Part shown: in pieces, positions 50,307 through 59,964 of the stretch | Numbering within the stretch: the stretch's first letter is position 1 | How the letters are laid out: every line of letters begins with the position of its first letter | Assembly: GCF_000306235.2 (NCBI RefSeq) | Contig: NZ_AKWZ02000010.1 | Span: 1,240,001-1,304,000 of the forward strand | Direction: 5' to 3' | DNA length: 64,000 nucleotides | DNA from: Leptospira fainei serovar Hurstbridge str. BUT 6 | Lineage (GTDB): Bacteria > Spirochaetota > Leptospiria > Leptospirales > Leptospiraceae | Program-made: the position numbers and the translations under genes | The notes under the pieces: model-generated | Told to the model about the DNA's origin: nothing | What the model saw: only the letters and a program-made list of their open reading frames with translations | Database searches by the model: none

Positions 50307-51454
50307 ACCGTTCCATTATACTAGTAACTGGTTTTTTATTTATTTGTGCAGGTGTTTTAACCGGAATTTATACCGCCGTTATTCAGGATAACGAGGGAAA
50401 CAATCGGGGAGTCCTTGAAAAAATTCGAGAAGGAGAGGAATTCCTAAAGCATTCCAATCCCAAATCTGCCGAAAAAGCTTTGGACATATTTTCGGAATTA
50501 TCCGCTAAGGAAGTTGCCCCACAACTTGCGTTTCGGATCAAATACGATCTTGGAAAGGCTCTTGAAAAGAGTAACGATAAGATGCTCGCTCTCGGTATTT
50601 ACCGAGAATTGAATCAAAAGGACGGACTTTCTCGGGAAGAACGCGCCAAGGTCGCATACGGTCTGGGTAATTTGCTGTTAATGCTTAATCGAGACGAAGA
50701 GGGTAAAGGACATTTGGAAGAGGTACTTAGAACCTCGAATGATAATAAACTTCGCTCAAACGCATTGTCGGCTATTGCAGACTATTATATGAAGAAGGGG
50801 AATTACGACCAATCGCGAAAGAACTACGTCTTGGCATTACAAGAGGATCCTGAAAACGTAAAGGCGAGAGTTCGATGGGGAAAATCATTACGAAAAATGG
50901 GTAAAGATTGGTCCGCGTACGACGTGTACGAGGATTACGTGCAAGCGGACGCCTATTTTGATCGAGATAAAATTTCGGTGGATTCGGAATTTCGCTCTGG
51001 GCTTCTGGAGAAAGGCAGACAGTTATATTTTAGAAAGCAATATTACGGGGCTATCGAGTCCTTTAAGAAAGCGCTGGATCTCGGCGTAAGCGAAAGAGCC
51101 AGAGAACAAGCATGGTATTTCATCGCAGAAAGCTACGATTCGATCGGGAAACCGGATTCGGCCCTACAGTATTTAAATAAGATTTTAGAAAATGCCGATT
51201 CCGCTATGGATCAAGCGGCTCTTTTTCGCAAAGGGACCATTTATTTTAGAAGTGGAAATTACGAAAAGGCCGCATCTTCCTTCCAGGAAGCTAACGATAG
51301 AAACCACGATAACGCCCTTGGTCGTAAAGCTGCCGCTTGGAAAAAAGAATCGTTGGATCAGATCGAAGACAATCTGAATTATCAAGACGGAGATAAGGCG
51401 AAAGCAAAACCGTCCAAAGATAGTTCGTCGGACGCGGACGACTGGAAATACTAG
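50303..51454 (+). CDS. TPR protein with N-terminal membrane anchor
   Basis: A 383-residue protein. One N-terminal helix (SIILVTGFLFICAGVLTGIY) acts as signal anchor, followed by about seven TPR-like repeats (KALDIFSELSAKEVAPQLAF, then GNYDQSRKNYVLALQEDPEN and others) and a basic/acidic C-terminal tail. The TTG start overlaps the stop of the previous gene (TTGA) and has GGAGGAAGG upstream, so translation is coupled. The pair probably works together. Confidence 0.75.
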   Translation: MNRSIILVTGFLFICAGVLTGIYTAVIQDNEGNNRGVLEKIREGEEFLKHSNPKSAEKALDIFSELSAKEVAPQLAFRIKYDLGKALEKSNDKMLALGIYRELNQKDGLSREERAKVAYGLGNLLLMLNRDEEGKGHLEEVLRTSNDNKLRSNALSAIADYYMKKGNYDQSRKNYVLALQEDPENVKARVRWGKSLRKMGKDWSAYDVYEDYVQADAYFDRDKISVDSEFRSGLLEKGRQLYFRKQYYGAIESFKKALDLGVSERAREQAWYFIAESYDSIGKPDSALQYLNKILENADSAMDQAALFRKGTIYFRSGNYEKAASSFQEANDRNHDNALGRKAAAWKKESLDQIEDNLNYQDGDKAKAKPSKDSSSDADDWKY

Positions 51455-51462
51455 ATTCGCAT

Positions 51463-52425
51463 TTAACTTGCAGTTTGGATGAATTCTTCTTCCGACATTT
51501 GTATTTTGAATCCTAAGCAATCATAAATCGCATGAGGAATGTCTTTCAGGGATTCAATCTTATCTTTCATTCTTTCGGTATATTTACCGAAAAGAATCGT
51601 CGGAACTAGGTTTGTGGTATGCACGTCGACGGTTAAATCTTCTAAGTTTCCGTGATCCGAAGTGACGATTAGCTGATCTTCATCCGGGTTCATTGCTTCG
51701 ATTACACCGAGTAAAAATCCTTCCAGATCTTCAATACAACGATCCGCCCCGCTCCAATTCATTTTATGTCCAACCTTATCGGTCAAAAAATATTCGTATA
51801 TACAAAGCGTGTAATCCTTTACTGCCGGAACAATCGCTTTCCCGGTTTCGTAAGGGTCTTGCTTTTCCAAAACAGGGTCGCCCTTTTCGATATAATCTCG
51901 ACCGAACTTTCGCAGGAACTCCCTGCTAATATCCATATAAAGACCTTTCCCGGCCCTAAGATCCTCCATTCCTTTCAGCGGCTTATTCCCGGCCATTTGA
52001 ATCAATGTGGATGCAGAGACTTGTCTCGGATTTTTTTTCACGTGATCCGAAAAACCCGGCGTATAACAATTTAGTAAATCGGCTTTAAAGCCTCGTTCTT
52101 CCAATACTCGAACAATGGAATATTTTGCGATAATTCGTTTTAAGGTAAATGTCGGAAACCCGCTCATATGTCGATTTAGAACCTGACATGCGTTGATTCC
52201 CGTCCAGAGAGACGTTTGACCGGTGGCGCTCTGGGGTAATCCCTTGATACCCATGCTCGCATCGGTCTTAATATAAACGAGGTCGTGTAGACGAGGTGGA
52301 GAATCTTTAGGGATTTCCTTTCCGGCTAGCGGCAGAAATATTCCAGTAGAGAATCGAGCAAACGGGTTTTTTTCAGGATCATTTTCGCCAAAGCCGATTC
52401 CATCAATAAATACATAAAAAATCAT
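51463..52425 (-). CDS. alkaline-phosphatase-superfamily metalloenzyme
   Basis: A 320-residue enzyme of the phosphopentomutase/cofactor-independent phosphoglycerate mutase group. The metal sites are visible: an Asp in VFIDGIGFGEN, the nucleophile Thr or Ser in SATGQTSLWTG, the FSDHV motif, and the terminal SDHGNLED. It is shorter than phosphoglycerate mutase (about 510 residues) and lacks its large lid. The substrate is unknown. The start is chosen at the ATG at 52425; a Met at 52464 is possible. It converges with the TPR gene. Confidence 0.75.
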   Translation of the reverse strand: MIFYVFIDGIGFGENDPEKNPFARFSTGIFLPLAGKEIPKDSPPRLHDLVYIKTDASMGIKGLPQSATGQTSLWTGINACQVLNRHMSGFPTFTLKRIIAKYSIVRVLEERGFKADLLNCYTPGFSDHVKKNPRQVSASTLIQMAGNKPLKGMEDLRAGKGLYMDISREFLRKFGRDYIEKGDPVLEKQDPYETGKAIVPAVKDYTLCIYEYFLTDKVGHKMNWSGADRCIEDLEGFLLGVIEAMNPDEDQLIVTSDHGNLEDLTVDVHTTNLVPTILFGKYTERMKDKIESLKDIPHAIYDCLGFKIQMSEEEFIQTAS

Positions 52426-52505
52426 CTTATTTTTACCCGCTCGGTAGGCGGAGATCCTTAACATTTAGACTGATTGGAAAGGGTAAATCAGCCGATACTA
52501 GAAAA

Positions 52506-53519
52506 GTGAACCCACGTTCTCGTAGTCGGCGGATCCGAATTCTTTCCCTGATCCTCCTATGCCCGTTGCTTCTTTCCATCCCTTTTTTCCCGTCGGCATG
52601 GAGAGAGTCGGTTTTCTTTGCTCCAGTGCAGATCTTGAGTCCATCTTCCCATTTTCGCAAAGGAAAATTTGCGAAAGAACTAATAACGCGCAAAGGCGAA
52701 ACTTATTACGATTTGGGTCTTAGAATCGAATATATAATCAGAAAATACCATGATCCGAACTTGGAAAGCCAGGCAAAAGTACTCGGAAAAGATCTGCTTT
52801 CTTCCGGAGATTTTACCTTTGTTAGAATCTACGAAAGTTCGTATAGACTCATTTATTCTTCCGATTCCGAGAAACTAGTATTTCAACCCGATCTTCGTTT
52901 AGGGGGATTGGAAATTGAACCAGGACACTGGGCCGAAGATTCTCAGAGAGATCTACTATACAGAAATTCCGAAGGGAAGCTTTACTTTCAAATTTCGAAA
53001 GAAGATGCCGATCGAGTGATTGCTGCATCCGCTGGAATTCGCAAGTCGTATCTTCCGCGAGAAGCGTACCAAGGGTTTTTATATATAGTATTTCAAAGGA
53101 AAGGTCAGGAGGTGGAAGTATTGGAGACGAATTTAACTCCGGATACACCGTTGCTTCCGACGACCGGGCCGAGTTCGAAATTCATATCCGATTCCAAAAA
53201 GGGCGGATTAGAAATGTACTCCCTATTATCCGAATCATCGAAAGAAAGGAAATTCTTCCACCGGCCTACTTGGGAAAAAATTGTGGATGGACCGACGGAA
53301 TTATTTCTCAGCTTTCCGAGAAATTCTCAAGTTAGAGAATTGTTATTGATGATGGCAGCTTTGGGCGTTTCCTTTTTGGTCTTGTTCGGCGGTTTATTAG
53401 CGAGTAGTTTATTCTATTCGATTAGGACAGAAGCTAGATTCGTCGAGCGGGAAGATTGGTTGAAATTGAAGTTGGAATTATTAGGCTTATTCTCTAAAGT
53501 TCGGGATGGAAATCGATGA
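52506..53519 (+). CDS. unknown two-helix membrane protein
   Basis: A 337-residue protein: an Arg-rich N-terminus (NPRSRSRRIRI), a first membrane helix (about 12-30), a periplasmic domain of about 240 residues, a second helix (about 283-305) and a short basic tail. The start is GTG. It overlaps the next gene by 4 bases and likely forms a complex with its product. I do not recognise a family. Confidence 0.6.
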   Translation: MNPRSRSRRIRILSLILLCPLLLSIPFFPSAWRESVFFAPVQILSPSSHFRKGKFAKELITRKGETYYDLGLRIEYIIRKYHDPNLESQAKVLGKDLLSSGDFTFVRIYESSYRLIYSSDSEKLVFQPDLRLGGLEIEPGHWAEDSQRDLLYRNSEGKLYFQISKEDADRVIAASAGIRKSYLPREAYQGFLYIVFQRKGQEVEVLETNLTPDTPLLPTTGPSSKFISDSKKGGLEMYSLLSESSKERKFFHRPTWEKIVDGPTELFLSFPRNSQVRELLLMMAALGVSFLVLFGGLLASSLFYSIRTEARFVEREDWLKLKLELLGLFSKVRDGNR

Positions 53520-55753
53520 TCGGAACTAAATTACGCTTCCTTCTTGTCTTTGCATTTTTATTTTCTTTTTTGATACTTTGGCTTGAACCTTATTTTCCGG
53601 ACGGTGTATTTTACCGCTCGAAGCTAGAAACCGCATTTTCGTTCTTTAATAAAAACATAATTAATTTAGAAAAACAAATTCGCTCTACCGATCCCAGTTT
53701 GCTCGATACGAAAAGTGCGCCCGTTCCCGTAAGAAGTTTTGCTATTTGGGATGCTTCGGATAAGACAGTTTCTTCACCGGAATTCGATTCGAAGATTTCA
53801 AAACAATTACTCGTTCAAGCTTGGGAAGGAAATACGAGTCGGTTGCTTCCGTTGGGGAACGAACCTGTTTTCTTTGTTCCTTTATACGAAAAACAAATTG
53901 CAGTATTGGCTTTATTAGACAAAGAAAAGTTTTTTTTCGATTTCGACGGTAAGAAAGAATATTTCGTTCCCGAGTTGAAAGTAGGTTCGTTTCGGGATTG
54001 GGTCTTCGAAAACGAAAAAACCGATCCAAGGAGAATTGTCGAAGATCTTCTATATTCTTTAAAGGAAGAGGGTTCCGATTATAAATCAATCGATATCGGA
54101 GATAGGGAATATAGAGCCTACTACGCTCATTTTCCCGAGGATAAATCGGGATTTATTCAAGGATTTTTTCTTCTTATTCCCGCAGTACATTCCGAATTTA
54201 TTATTTTATTTCCGCTTTTCTTCGGGTTATTATTTCTTCTGGATATTTCCATTTTATTCGTACGAAAACGATCGATAAAATCCTCCCATAAACGAGCCGA
54301 TGTTTCCCAGCTTACCCAACTCCTTGCCGAAAGAATCAAGGATGAAACTTTGAAGAAAATCGAGGCGGCCAAAAAGCTTTCGGAGCCGAATCAAGCCGCC
54401 GCTCCCGTTTTTGAAACGAAACCGCTCGTCGGCGGAACTTTCTATGTTTTACCCTTTGATCTTCCCGAAGATTCTTTTCTTACTCCGAAGTTTTTACGGG
54501 ATCCGAAACCGGTTTCTGCGACAAACGAGCGCTCCTCGGTTGGGATTCGAGACGCAGTTACGATTGCGGAGCCCGATTTGAATTTGTCGGAATCGATTCA
54601 AAGAAAACGCGATTCTATCTTTACGGACGAGCTAGCTAAATTGGTCGATAAAGTCAGATCGACCGGAGTTCCGGCGCCTGTAGATATCGAAGAGAAGCCT
54701 AAAGACACGGGTCTTTTAGCCAAGGCCTTGCGCGTAACCGGTTTGGCGGAAGTCGGTCTAAAAGCTGCAAGAGGCATTGCTCCCCAGCACAAATCTAGAT
54801 TTTTCTTGTGGGCAAGAGCTTGGTGGGGAATCCGTAAAACCGATCCTAACGAGGAAATGCCGTTATCGGATCGATTCCGCACTTGGCTGGACCAACAGCC
54901 TATTCGAGAAAAGCGCAAGATACTTGAAGTATTAGATGAGATTCATCAAGGTTTGGATACTTCCGTGTCTTCTCTTTTAAAGTACTATCTTACGATTTTT
55001 TCATCTTTGCATGTGAAGTCGTTTAGCATTCATTTTTATGATCGCAGGAGAGGAGCATATCAGCCGGCAGTTACGTATGGAATGCACCCGTATACTCGCC
55101 AAAATATGATCTTTCTTTATGGAGATCAATTTTTGGGTCAGGAAACCAACGAAGTATCCATTATCGATGTAACGGAAGAGAGACGAAACGATCATTTTTT
55201 CATTAAAAAATTTGATCCGGCGGACTTAGACGGCGTAATTCGGATTATTTCCTTTCCCTTGTTTAGATCCGGCTTGGATTTCAGGTTCTTTTTATTGTTC
55301 CCCGATCCACCGAATGCGGATCTCACCGAGCAAATTCGAGATTCTGTGGAAAAATCCATAGATCCGGTCGAGGATGCATTTCTTCAACTTGAAATCGAAC
55401 AAGCGTCGCACGCTATACAGGACAAACGGGATCTTGTCCAAATTCAGTTTTTACTCTTACGGTGGGCAACTCACGGTGAAAGAAGTCGTTGCAATTTATT
55501 TAAAATACGATTAAAGGGCGAACAAGATTACGATGTAACCGAGGATTGGAGAAGGAGAATTCTCGAGGAGGTCCAGCCTATGTTAGGAGCGGAGGACTAT
55601 GCATTCGGAATTTCTGCGAGCGAGATATTCGTTTTATCCAGAGAAAACATGAATAACGATCTGCAGGATATTCTACAAAAGGTCGATCAGCCTTTCGAAA
55701 TCATTCACTTGCCGTACCCGGAGAACGGTAAAAATCTTTATACTTACATTTAA
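53516..55753 (+). CDS. membrane protein with GAF-like C-terminal region
   Basis: A 745-residue protein: an N-terminal membrane helix (about 7-25), a periplasmic domain (about 30-215), a second helix (about 225-247), and a large cytoplasmic part with a Lys/Glu linker. Around residues 485-615 the pattern LLKYYLTIFSSLHVKSFSIH through DGVIRIISFPLFRSGLDFRF resembles a GAF sensing domain. The layout suggests a sensor whose output is unclear, since no kinase or cyclase follows. It overlaps the previous gene by 4 bases. Confidence 0.6.
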   Translation: MIGTKLRFLLVFAFLFSFLILWLEPYFPDGVFYRSKLETAFSFFNKNIINLEKQIRSTDPSLLDTKSAPVPVRSFAIWDASDKTVSSPEFDSKISKQLLVQAWEGNTSRLLPLGNEPVFFVPLYEKQIAVLALLDKEKFFFDFDGKKEYFVPELKVGSFRDWVFENEKTDPRRIVEDLLYSLKEEGSDYKSIDIGDREYRAYYAHFPEDKSGFIQGFFLLIPAVHSEFIILFPLFFGLLFLLDISILFVRKRSIKSSHKRADVSQLTQLLAERIKDETLKKIEAAKKLSEPNQAAAPVFETKPLVGGTFYVLPFDLPEDSFLTPKFLRDPKPVSATNERSSVGIRDAVTIAEPDLNLSESIQRKRDSIFTDELAKLVDKVRSTGVPAPVDIEEKPKDTGLLAKALRVTGLAEVGLKAARGIAPQHKSRFFLWARAWWGIRKTDPNEEMPLSDRFRTWLDQQPIREKRKILEVLDEIHQGLDTSVSSLLKYYLTIFSSLHVKSFSIHFYDRRRGAYQPAVTYGMHPYTRQNMIFLYGDQFLGQETNEVSIIDVTEERRNDHFFIKKFDPADLDGVIRIISFPLFRSGLDFRFFLLFPDPPNADLTEQIRDSVEKSIDPVEDAFLQLEIEQASHAIQDKRDLVQIQFLLLRWATHGERSRCNLFKIRLKGEQDYDVTEDWRRRILEEVQPMLGAEDYAFGISASEIFVLSRENMNNDLQDILQKVDQPFEIIHLPYPENGKNLYTYI

Positions 55754-55766
55754 GGTGCAATCGCAA

Positions 55767-56375
55767 ATGAATCTTTCGATCGGAAAGTTCTTCATTATAA
55801 GCGTACTATTTCTTTTCACGTATTCCTTTTTGACGGCCCAGGAAGAGAATCGAAGAGAATGGAATAAAGCTGCGAAGCAGAAAATTTTAAATCTACAACA
55901 GAACGGCCAAGAAGCGCAAAGCTTGCCGTTTCTGGAGGAATACGTTCGAAAGAATCCTGCGGAACTGATGTATAGATTGTATCTAGCGAGGGCTTTATTT
56001 TGGAGATCCGATCTTGAACTTCCCAAACACGACGAAGATGTTTTTTCAAGAATGGAAAAAATCAAGAAAATCAGAGATAATTACTTGAGATCGGCTGCCA
56101 TTTTTGAGGAGGCTTTAGGACACCTGTCTAAAATTGCCCCGAGAGATCCCGATCTAGGCAAATGGTTTTTCTTATGGGCGCTCAGCGAATGGTATGCAGG
56201 TAGGGAAGATCGGGCGATCCAAATTTTTAGGAAATCATTTAAATATGATTTTCGATTGAATCAGGCCAATTATAATATAGGAGCGATCTACGAAAGCTTA
56301 GGACAACTAAAAGATTCGCAAATTTATTATGGAACCTACTTGAAAAACGAAAAGGAATTGAAAGAAGAGGAGTAA
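55767..56375 (+). CDS. exported TPR-like protein
   Basis: A 202-residue protein from the ATG at 55767 (AAGG about 11 bases upstream; a GTG at 55755 overlaps that site). It has a signal peptide (FFIISVLFLFTYSFLTAQ) and helical repeats with TPR-like spacing (SLPFLEEYVRKNPAELMYRL, ALSEWYAGREDRAIQIFRKS and AIYESLGQLKDSQIYYGTYL). It lies 13 bases after the preceding gene, in the same operon, and its stop abuts the RHH gene. Confidence 0.7.
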   Translation: MNLSIGKFFIISVLFLFTYSFLTAQEENRREWNKAAKQKILNLQQNGQEAQSLPFLEEYVRKNPAELMYRLYLARALFWRSDLELPKHDEDVFSRMEKIKKIRDNYLRSAAIFEEALGHLSKIAPRDPDLGKWFFLWALSEWYAGREDRAIQIFRKSFKYDFRLNQANYNIGAIYESLGQLKDSQIYYGTYLKNEKELKEEE

Positions 56376-56579
56376 ATGGCCCGTATTGAACGCAGATTTC
56401 AGATGCTCCTAACAGATGAGGAGTTCGAGCTTTTAAAGCAAGAAGCGGATAAGCGGGACATGTCCGCCTCCGAACTGCTCAGAACTTGTTTTCGTAACGA
56501 AATATTCAGCTCGGATTCCTACCAAAGATTGGAAGCGCTGAAAGAGCTTTCTAACGTCTATCCTGGAACTATCAGTTGA
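56376..56579 (+). CDS. ribbon-helix-helix protein, candidate antitoxin
   Basis: A 67-residue protein with the RHH layout: a beta strand (RRFQMLLTDEEFELLKQEA region), then MSASELLRTCFRNE as the second helix. RHH proteins bind operators as dimers. The ATG directly follows the previous stop, and its end overlaps the PIN gene by 4 bases (TTGA), the usual antitoxin-toxin arrangement. The C-terminal 20 residues would be the toxin-binding tail. Confidence 0.65.
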   Translation: MARIERRFQMLLTDEEFELLKQEADKRDMSASELLRTCFRNEIFSSDSYQRLEALKELSNVYPGTIS

Positions 56580-56992
56580 AACTATTACTTAGCCACGATT
56601 CCTTTCATGAACTTATTCTCGGTTCTGAAAGTTCTAAAAAAGTGATCCGCGGCGCGTTGGAAGCCCTTACAAAGAAAAACGTAATATTCTATTTGTCGCT
56701 CTCCGCTCTAGATGAAATTCTTGCAGGAGAATCGGATTCTGTTAAGAAAGAAATACTTTGGACTCAATCTAAAAGCTTCTTTGCGGATCTTTTGCCTCTG
56801 AGAAAGGAAGAAATTTCGCTCGCTTTAAAATTATCTATTTCTAAAGAACTGGATTGGAAGAATTGGACCGATATCGCCGTAGCTTCCCTGTTAGATTTGA
56901 ATGGAGTGTTAGCTAACGATCCTAAGTATAGAAAGCAGAATCTAATAAAAGTCTTACTCGCTCAGGAAATAGACCTCGACGGCGTCGCTTAA
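56576..56992 (+). CDS. PIN-domain protein, candidate toxin
   Basis: A 138-residue PIN-like protein. The acidic residues expected for the RNase active site appear in order: D8 (LLLSHDSF), E47 (SALDEI), D99 (WTDIAVA) and D115 (LANDPKY). It starts at TTG, overlapping the RHH stop, and resembles a VapC partner in a VapBC module. Its 3' end overlaps the convergent LamG gene by 39 bases. Whether it is active cannot be told from sequence. Confidence 0.6.
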   Translation: MKLLLSHDSFHELILGSESSKKVIRGALEALTKKNVIFYLSLSALDEILAGESDSVKKEILWTQSKSFFADLLPLRKEEISLALKLSISKELDWKNWTDIAVASLLDLNGVLANDPKYRKQNLIKVLLAQEIDLDGVA

Positions 56993-58831
56993 CGGACTTA
57001 CCTGATCGTATCCCGTGATGGGATCATAGAAGGAATTATAAGCGCCTACTTTAAAATAAAAGGTTAACCCTTTTTGCAAAAAGAGTAATTTCTTATCGTA
57101 AGGATCACGCGAAGTCTTCTTCTTTTTAGACTTTTGGGTTTGCTTCGTTTCCTCTTGGATTTCTTCGGGAGACTCGGCATTAAGACTGATAAGACGGTTG
57201 TCTATACATTGACAAAGTCTTTGACTCCCGTTTTCCGTCCGTTTGGGGCACGATGAGTCGTCGCCAGCAATCGGGTCCAAGTATTCGCTCATAGGTCGTT
57301 TTTCGCGATCCTTGATAGAAAGCACCGGTATCTTCCCTTGAGCCAAATCTTTATGCGTTCCTTTTATAATTCCGACCATTCGATTCGGCCCGACTCCGTA
57401 ATGAATAACGTAACCGCCCGACTTTCCGCGAACTTCGCGTTCGGGATTTGGAATCCAACTCAAACAGATTCTCGGTCCGCCAGCTTCAGGATAATCATCG
57501 TCGAAGTAAGCGACTTTTAAACCCATTGGTTTGACCGGCGGCAATGTTTCTTTATAAGTGAAGGTTATCCCTTCAAGTTCCGGACTTATTTTACCGGCAG
57601 CATCCGCCTTAAATTTAGCCTTGGCCTGATAATATTTAAAGGAAGGGGCTTTTCCGTTCCAGATTTTGTCCAAAGGAATTCTATAGGTAACGAATCTGGG
57701 AGGAATAGCTTCTTCCTCCGTGCCTTCTCTAGATAGATCATCTTCTTTATATTCTTCTAATTTACGCAAATCGATCGCTTTCCAAGAAGGAGATTCGGCG
57801 GATCTCGCGAAGGATTGGGGAGAAGATCGAAAATATAATTCGAGAATAGACGATTTAGGAACTTTCGCTTTCAGGATTAGCGTTTCGGGAGTCGAATTCG
57901 TGTAACGGGTTTTGTATATAGGAGATATTGCGGTTCCGAATTTTGTTTCGGCTGTAAAGGCCGAACTGTCATACGTCTGTCCTTCATACGGCGTAGAGAG
58001 AGCGTCCAAATCCGGAGCCCCTTTCGCGACGAGAAAATCGTCCAACCAACCGTAAAAATTTTCCCCGATAACAAACGGGGTTGTATCTTCCGGATGAAAC
58101 CCGATTCGTGTCACGGATTCTTTGAGCGGAACTCCCATTCGTTCGGTTTCTTTTCCATTGATATAAAAGATAACTTCTCGTTGAACGGGTTTAAAATGAA
58201 TCACAAGGTGATTCCACTTCGATCTGGAAATTCTTTGCCGACCAACGATCTTCAATGAAGTAAAAGATTTATCTTCTTTTTGAAAAAAATTTGAAAGTTC
58301 TAAAATAGGAATTTCATCCTTAATTTTCAGATCCCAGCCGAATTTTTTTCCTCGCGTGTATAGACCCCTATTTAGTAAAACCGCTTCCTTATCCAAAGTT
58401 CCCGGAAGCAGGAACAACGAAATATAATATTCTTCCTTGAGATCAGGGCTTGTTAGGATTCCTTTCGTTCTGCCGGAGATTTTTATTCCGGATCTTTTAC
58501 CCGCAAAACGTGCCGAACGTTTGCCGGTATGAGCTTGCGCAGAATCAACCAGATAGGATGAAGAAAGAACTCGGTATCCACCGGTTTTATCCTGTAGATT
58601 AGAGGCCTCATCTTCCTCAAAATCAAAAAATAATTCACCGCCTTGTTTACGGTCTCTGGGAGAAAGTTCTATAAAATTATTACCGCTTTCCGACTTTTGC
58701 AATCTCAAGTCTCTCAAAGTAAAAGAGCTTAAAGAAAAGGAATTGGTCTCGGATTGAAGAACAGTAAATCCGATAAGAAATAAAAGCGTTAAGAGAGAGA
58801 TTTTACTATATGATCCAGTTATCTTTCGCAT
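56954..58831 (-). CDS. large exported protein with LamG-like domain
   Basis: A 625-residue protein: a signal peptide (about 12-27), a LamG/concanavalin-like jelly-roll domain (about 65-270, with ARFAGKRSGIKI, SKWNHLVIHFK and GWLDDFLVAKGAP), a beta-rich middle, a fibronectin-like segment (about 430-480, ICLSWIPNPEREV), and a Lys-rich stretch (about 575-590). The LamG fold often binds sugars or matrix proteins; exposure at the surface is plausible. It follows rpiB by 29 bases and may be co-transcribed. Confidence 0.65.
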   Translation of the reverse strand: MRKITGSYSKISLLTLLFLIGFTVLQSETNSFSLSSFTLRDLRLQKSESGNNFIELSPRDRKQGGELFFDFEEDEASNLQDKTGGYRVLSSSYLVDSAQAHTGKRSARFAGKRSGIKISGRTKGILTSPDLKEEYYISLFLLPGTLDKEAVLLNRGLYTRGKKFGWDLKIKDEIPILELSNFFQKEDKSFTSLKIVGRQRISRSKWNHLVIHFKPVQREVIFYINGKETERMGVPLKESVTRIGFHPEDTTPFVIGENFYGWLDDFLVAKGAPDLDALSTPYEGQTYDSSAFTAETKFGTAISPIYKTRYTNSTPETLILKAKVPKSSILELYFRSSPQSFARSAESPSWKAIDLRKLEEYKEDDLSREGTEEEAIPPRFVTYRIPLDKIWNGKAPSFKYYQAKAKFKADAAGKISPELEGITFTYKETLPPVKPMGLKVAYFDDDYPEAGGPRICLSWIPNPEREVRGKSGGYVIHYGVGPNRMVGIIKGTHKDLAQGKIPVLSIKDREKRPMSEYLDPIAGDDSSCPKRTENGSQRLCQCIDNRLISLNAESPEEIQEETKQTQKSKKKKTSRDPYDKKLLFLQKGLTFYFKVGAYNSFYDPITGYDQVSPLSDAVEVYFLSE

Positions 58832-58860
58832 CCAGGCTCTCTCTCTTCCGGAAGAAATGT

Positions 58861-59295
58861 CTAGCTAATCGAGTCGAGTTGACCGACGCGTCTTTCGTGA
58901 CGACCGGCTTCAAAAGTAGTCGAGAGCCATTTTTGGCAGATTCGGATCGCTAATTCTTTCCCAAGAACTCGGCCCCCAAGCACCAAAACATTTGCATTAT
59001 TATGACGGCGGGACATTTCCGCTGTAAATTCGTCGTGACAAAGGGCGGCGCGAATTCCTTTAAATCTGTTTGCAGCGATCGAGGCTCCGATACCTGTTCC
59101 GCACAGGGCGATTAAGCCGTCGACTTCTCCAGAGAGGACTTTTTTGCAAGCCTCACCGATAACGATCGGATAATCTACGGAAGATTCGTCGTTAGTTCCA
59201 TAATCTATTATTTCTATAGAATTTCCTAATTCGTGTCTTAGGTATTCTTTTAGCTCGAAACCTCCGTGATCGGAGGCAATGCCTATTTTTTTCAT
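58861..59295 (-). CDS. rpiB: ribose 5-phosphate isomerase B
   Basis: A 144-residue RpiB/LacA-type isomerase: SDHGGFELK at the N-terminus, catalytic Cys in ALCGTGIGASI, and RHNNANVLVLGGR with the conserved His-Asn region. It interconverts ribose 5-phosphate and ribulose 5-phosphate in the pentose phosphate pathway. An AGGA element lies a few bases before the ATG. It follows an unknown gene and serC on the same strand. Confidence 0.95.
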   Translation of the reverse strand: MKKIGIASDHGGFELKEYLRHELGNSIEIIDYGTNDESSVDYPIVIGEACKKVLSGEVDGLIALCGTGIGASIAANRFKGIRAALCHDEFTAEMSRRHNNANVLVLGGRVLGKELAIRICQKWLSTTFEAGRHERRVGQLDSIS

Positions 59296-59366
59296 GTCCT
59301 AACGTAAACGTACTGTGGGATTTTAAGGGTTCAAGCAAATTCCGAATAAAGTCCGATTTTCTGATT

Positions 59367-59957
59367 TCACTCGTTTAGACCTTCCTTGAGAAATTCGGGT
59401 GCTGTCTGGAAGAACTCCCAATGTTGGAGAAGTAAGGCCAAATATAAATTCGAGAAAGTCTCAACCGGAAGAGGTTTTTCGGAAAGGGAGGCCTTTTCGG
59501 CTTCATACAATCGGCTCAATAATTCCTTTTTCGCAGAAAGAAAATTCTTTACCGATTTTTCTTCGAATGCGGAAAATCGAAGCGTTCTTTCCTCGGAGAG
59601 AAGATGATTTTCATAGTAAGAAAATAGAAGTTCTCGTGCTTCTTGGTGTCGCAGATGATCCTCTAAAAGCTGAGATTTCTCTTCCTTCGATAACCTGAGT
59701 TGATAAACGCAATCCAGACTTTGCCAAAGAGATTTCGCTTCCTGCGAAGAAAGGCGCTCGATCCAAATGGCCTTTTCTTCGGGTGGGAGTTTGGATGTAT
59801 AAAAATTTTTTATTTCCTTGGTTGGGCCTCCCGGAGAAAAACAAGATGCGGCCCGAGTGGAAGTCCGAAAATAAAGGGGCGCTGAATCCGGAACATTCGA
59901 AGCCAGTAATAATATTCCCGAAACTAAGATTCCTCGAATCGCTTTCTTTACTGACAT
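59367..59957 (-). CDS. unknown exported protein
   Basis: A 196-residue protein: a basic N-terminus and hydrophobic segment (AIRGILVSGILLLASNV) suggest a signal peptide or anchor, and the rest is predominantly helical and rich in Glu, Leu and Ser (LSKEEKSQLLEDHLRHQEAR). It starts 7 bases after the serC stop, so it is in that operon. I do not recognise a family. Confidence 0.6.
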   Translation of the reverse strand: MSVKKAIRGILVSGILLLASNVPDSAPLYFRTSTRAASCFSPGGPTKEIKNFYTSKLPPEEKAIWIERLSSQEAKSLWQSLDCVYQLRLSKEEKSQLLEDHLRHQEARELLFSYYENHLLSEERTLRFSAFEEKSVKNFLSAKKELLSRLYEAEKASLSEKPLPVETFSNLYLALLLQHWEFFQTAPEFLKEGLNE

Positions 59958-59964
59958 GATGGGC

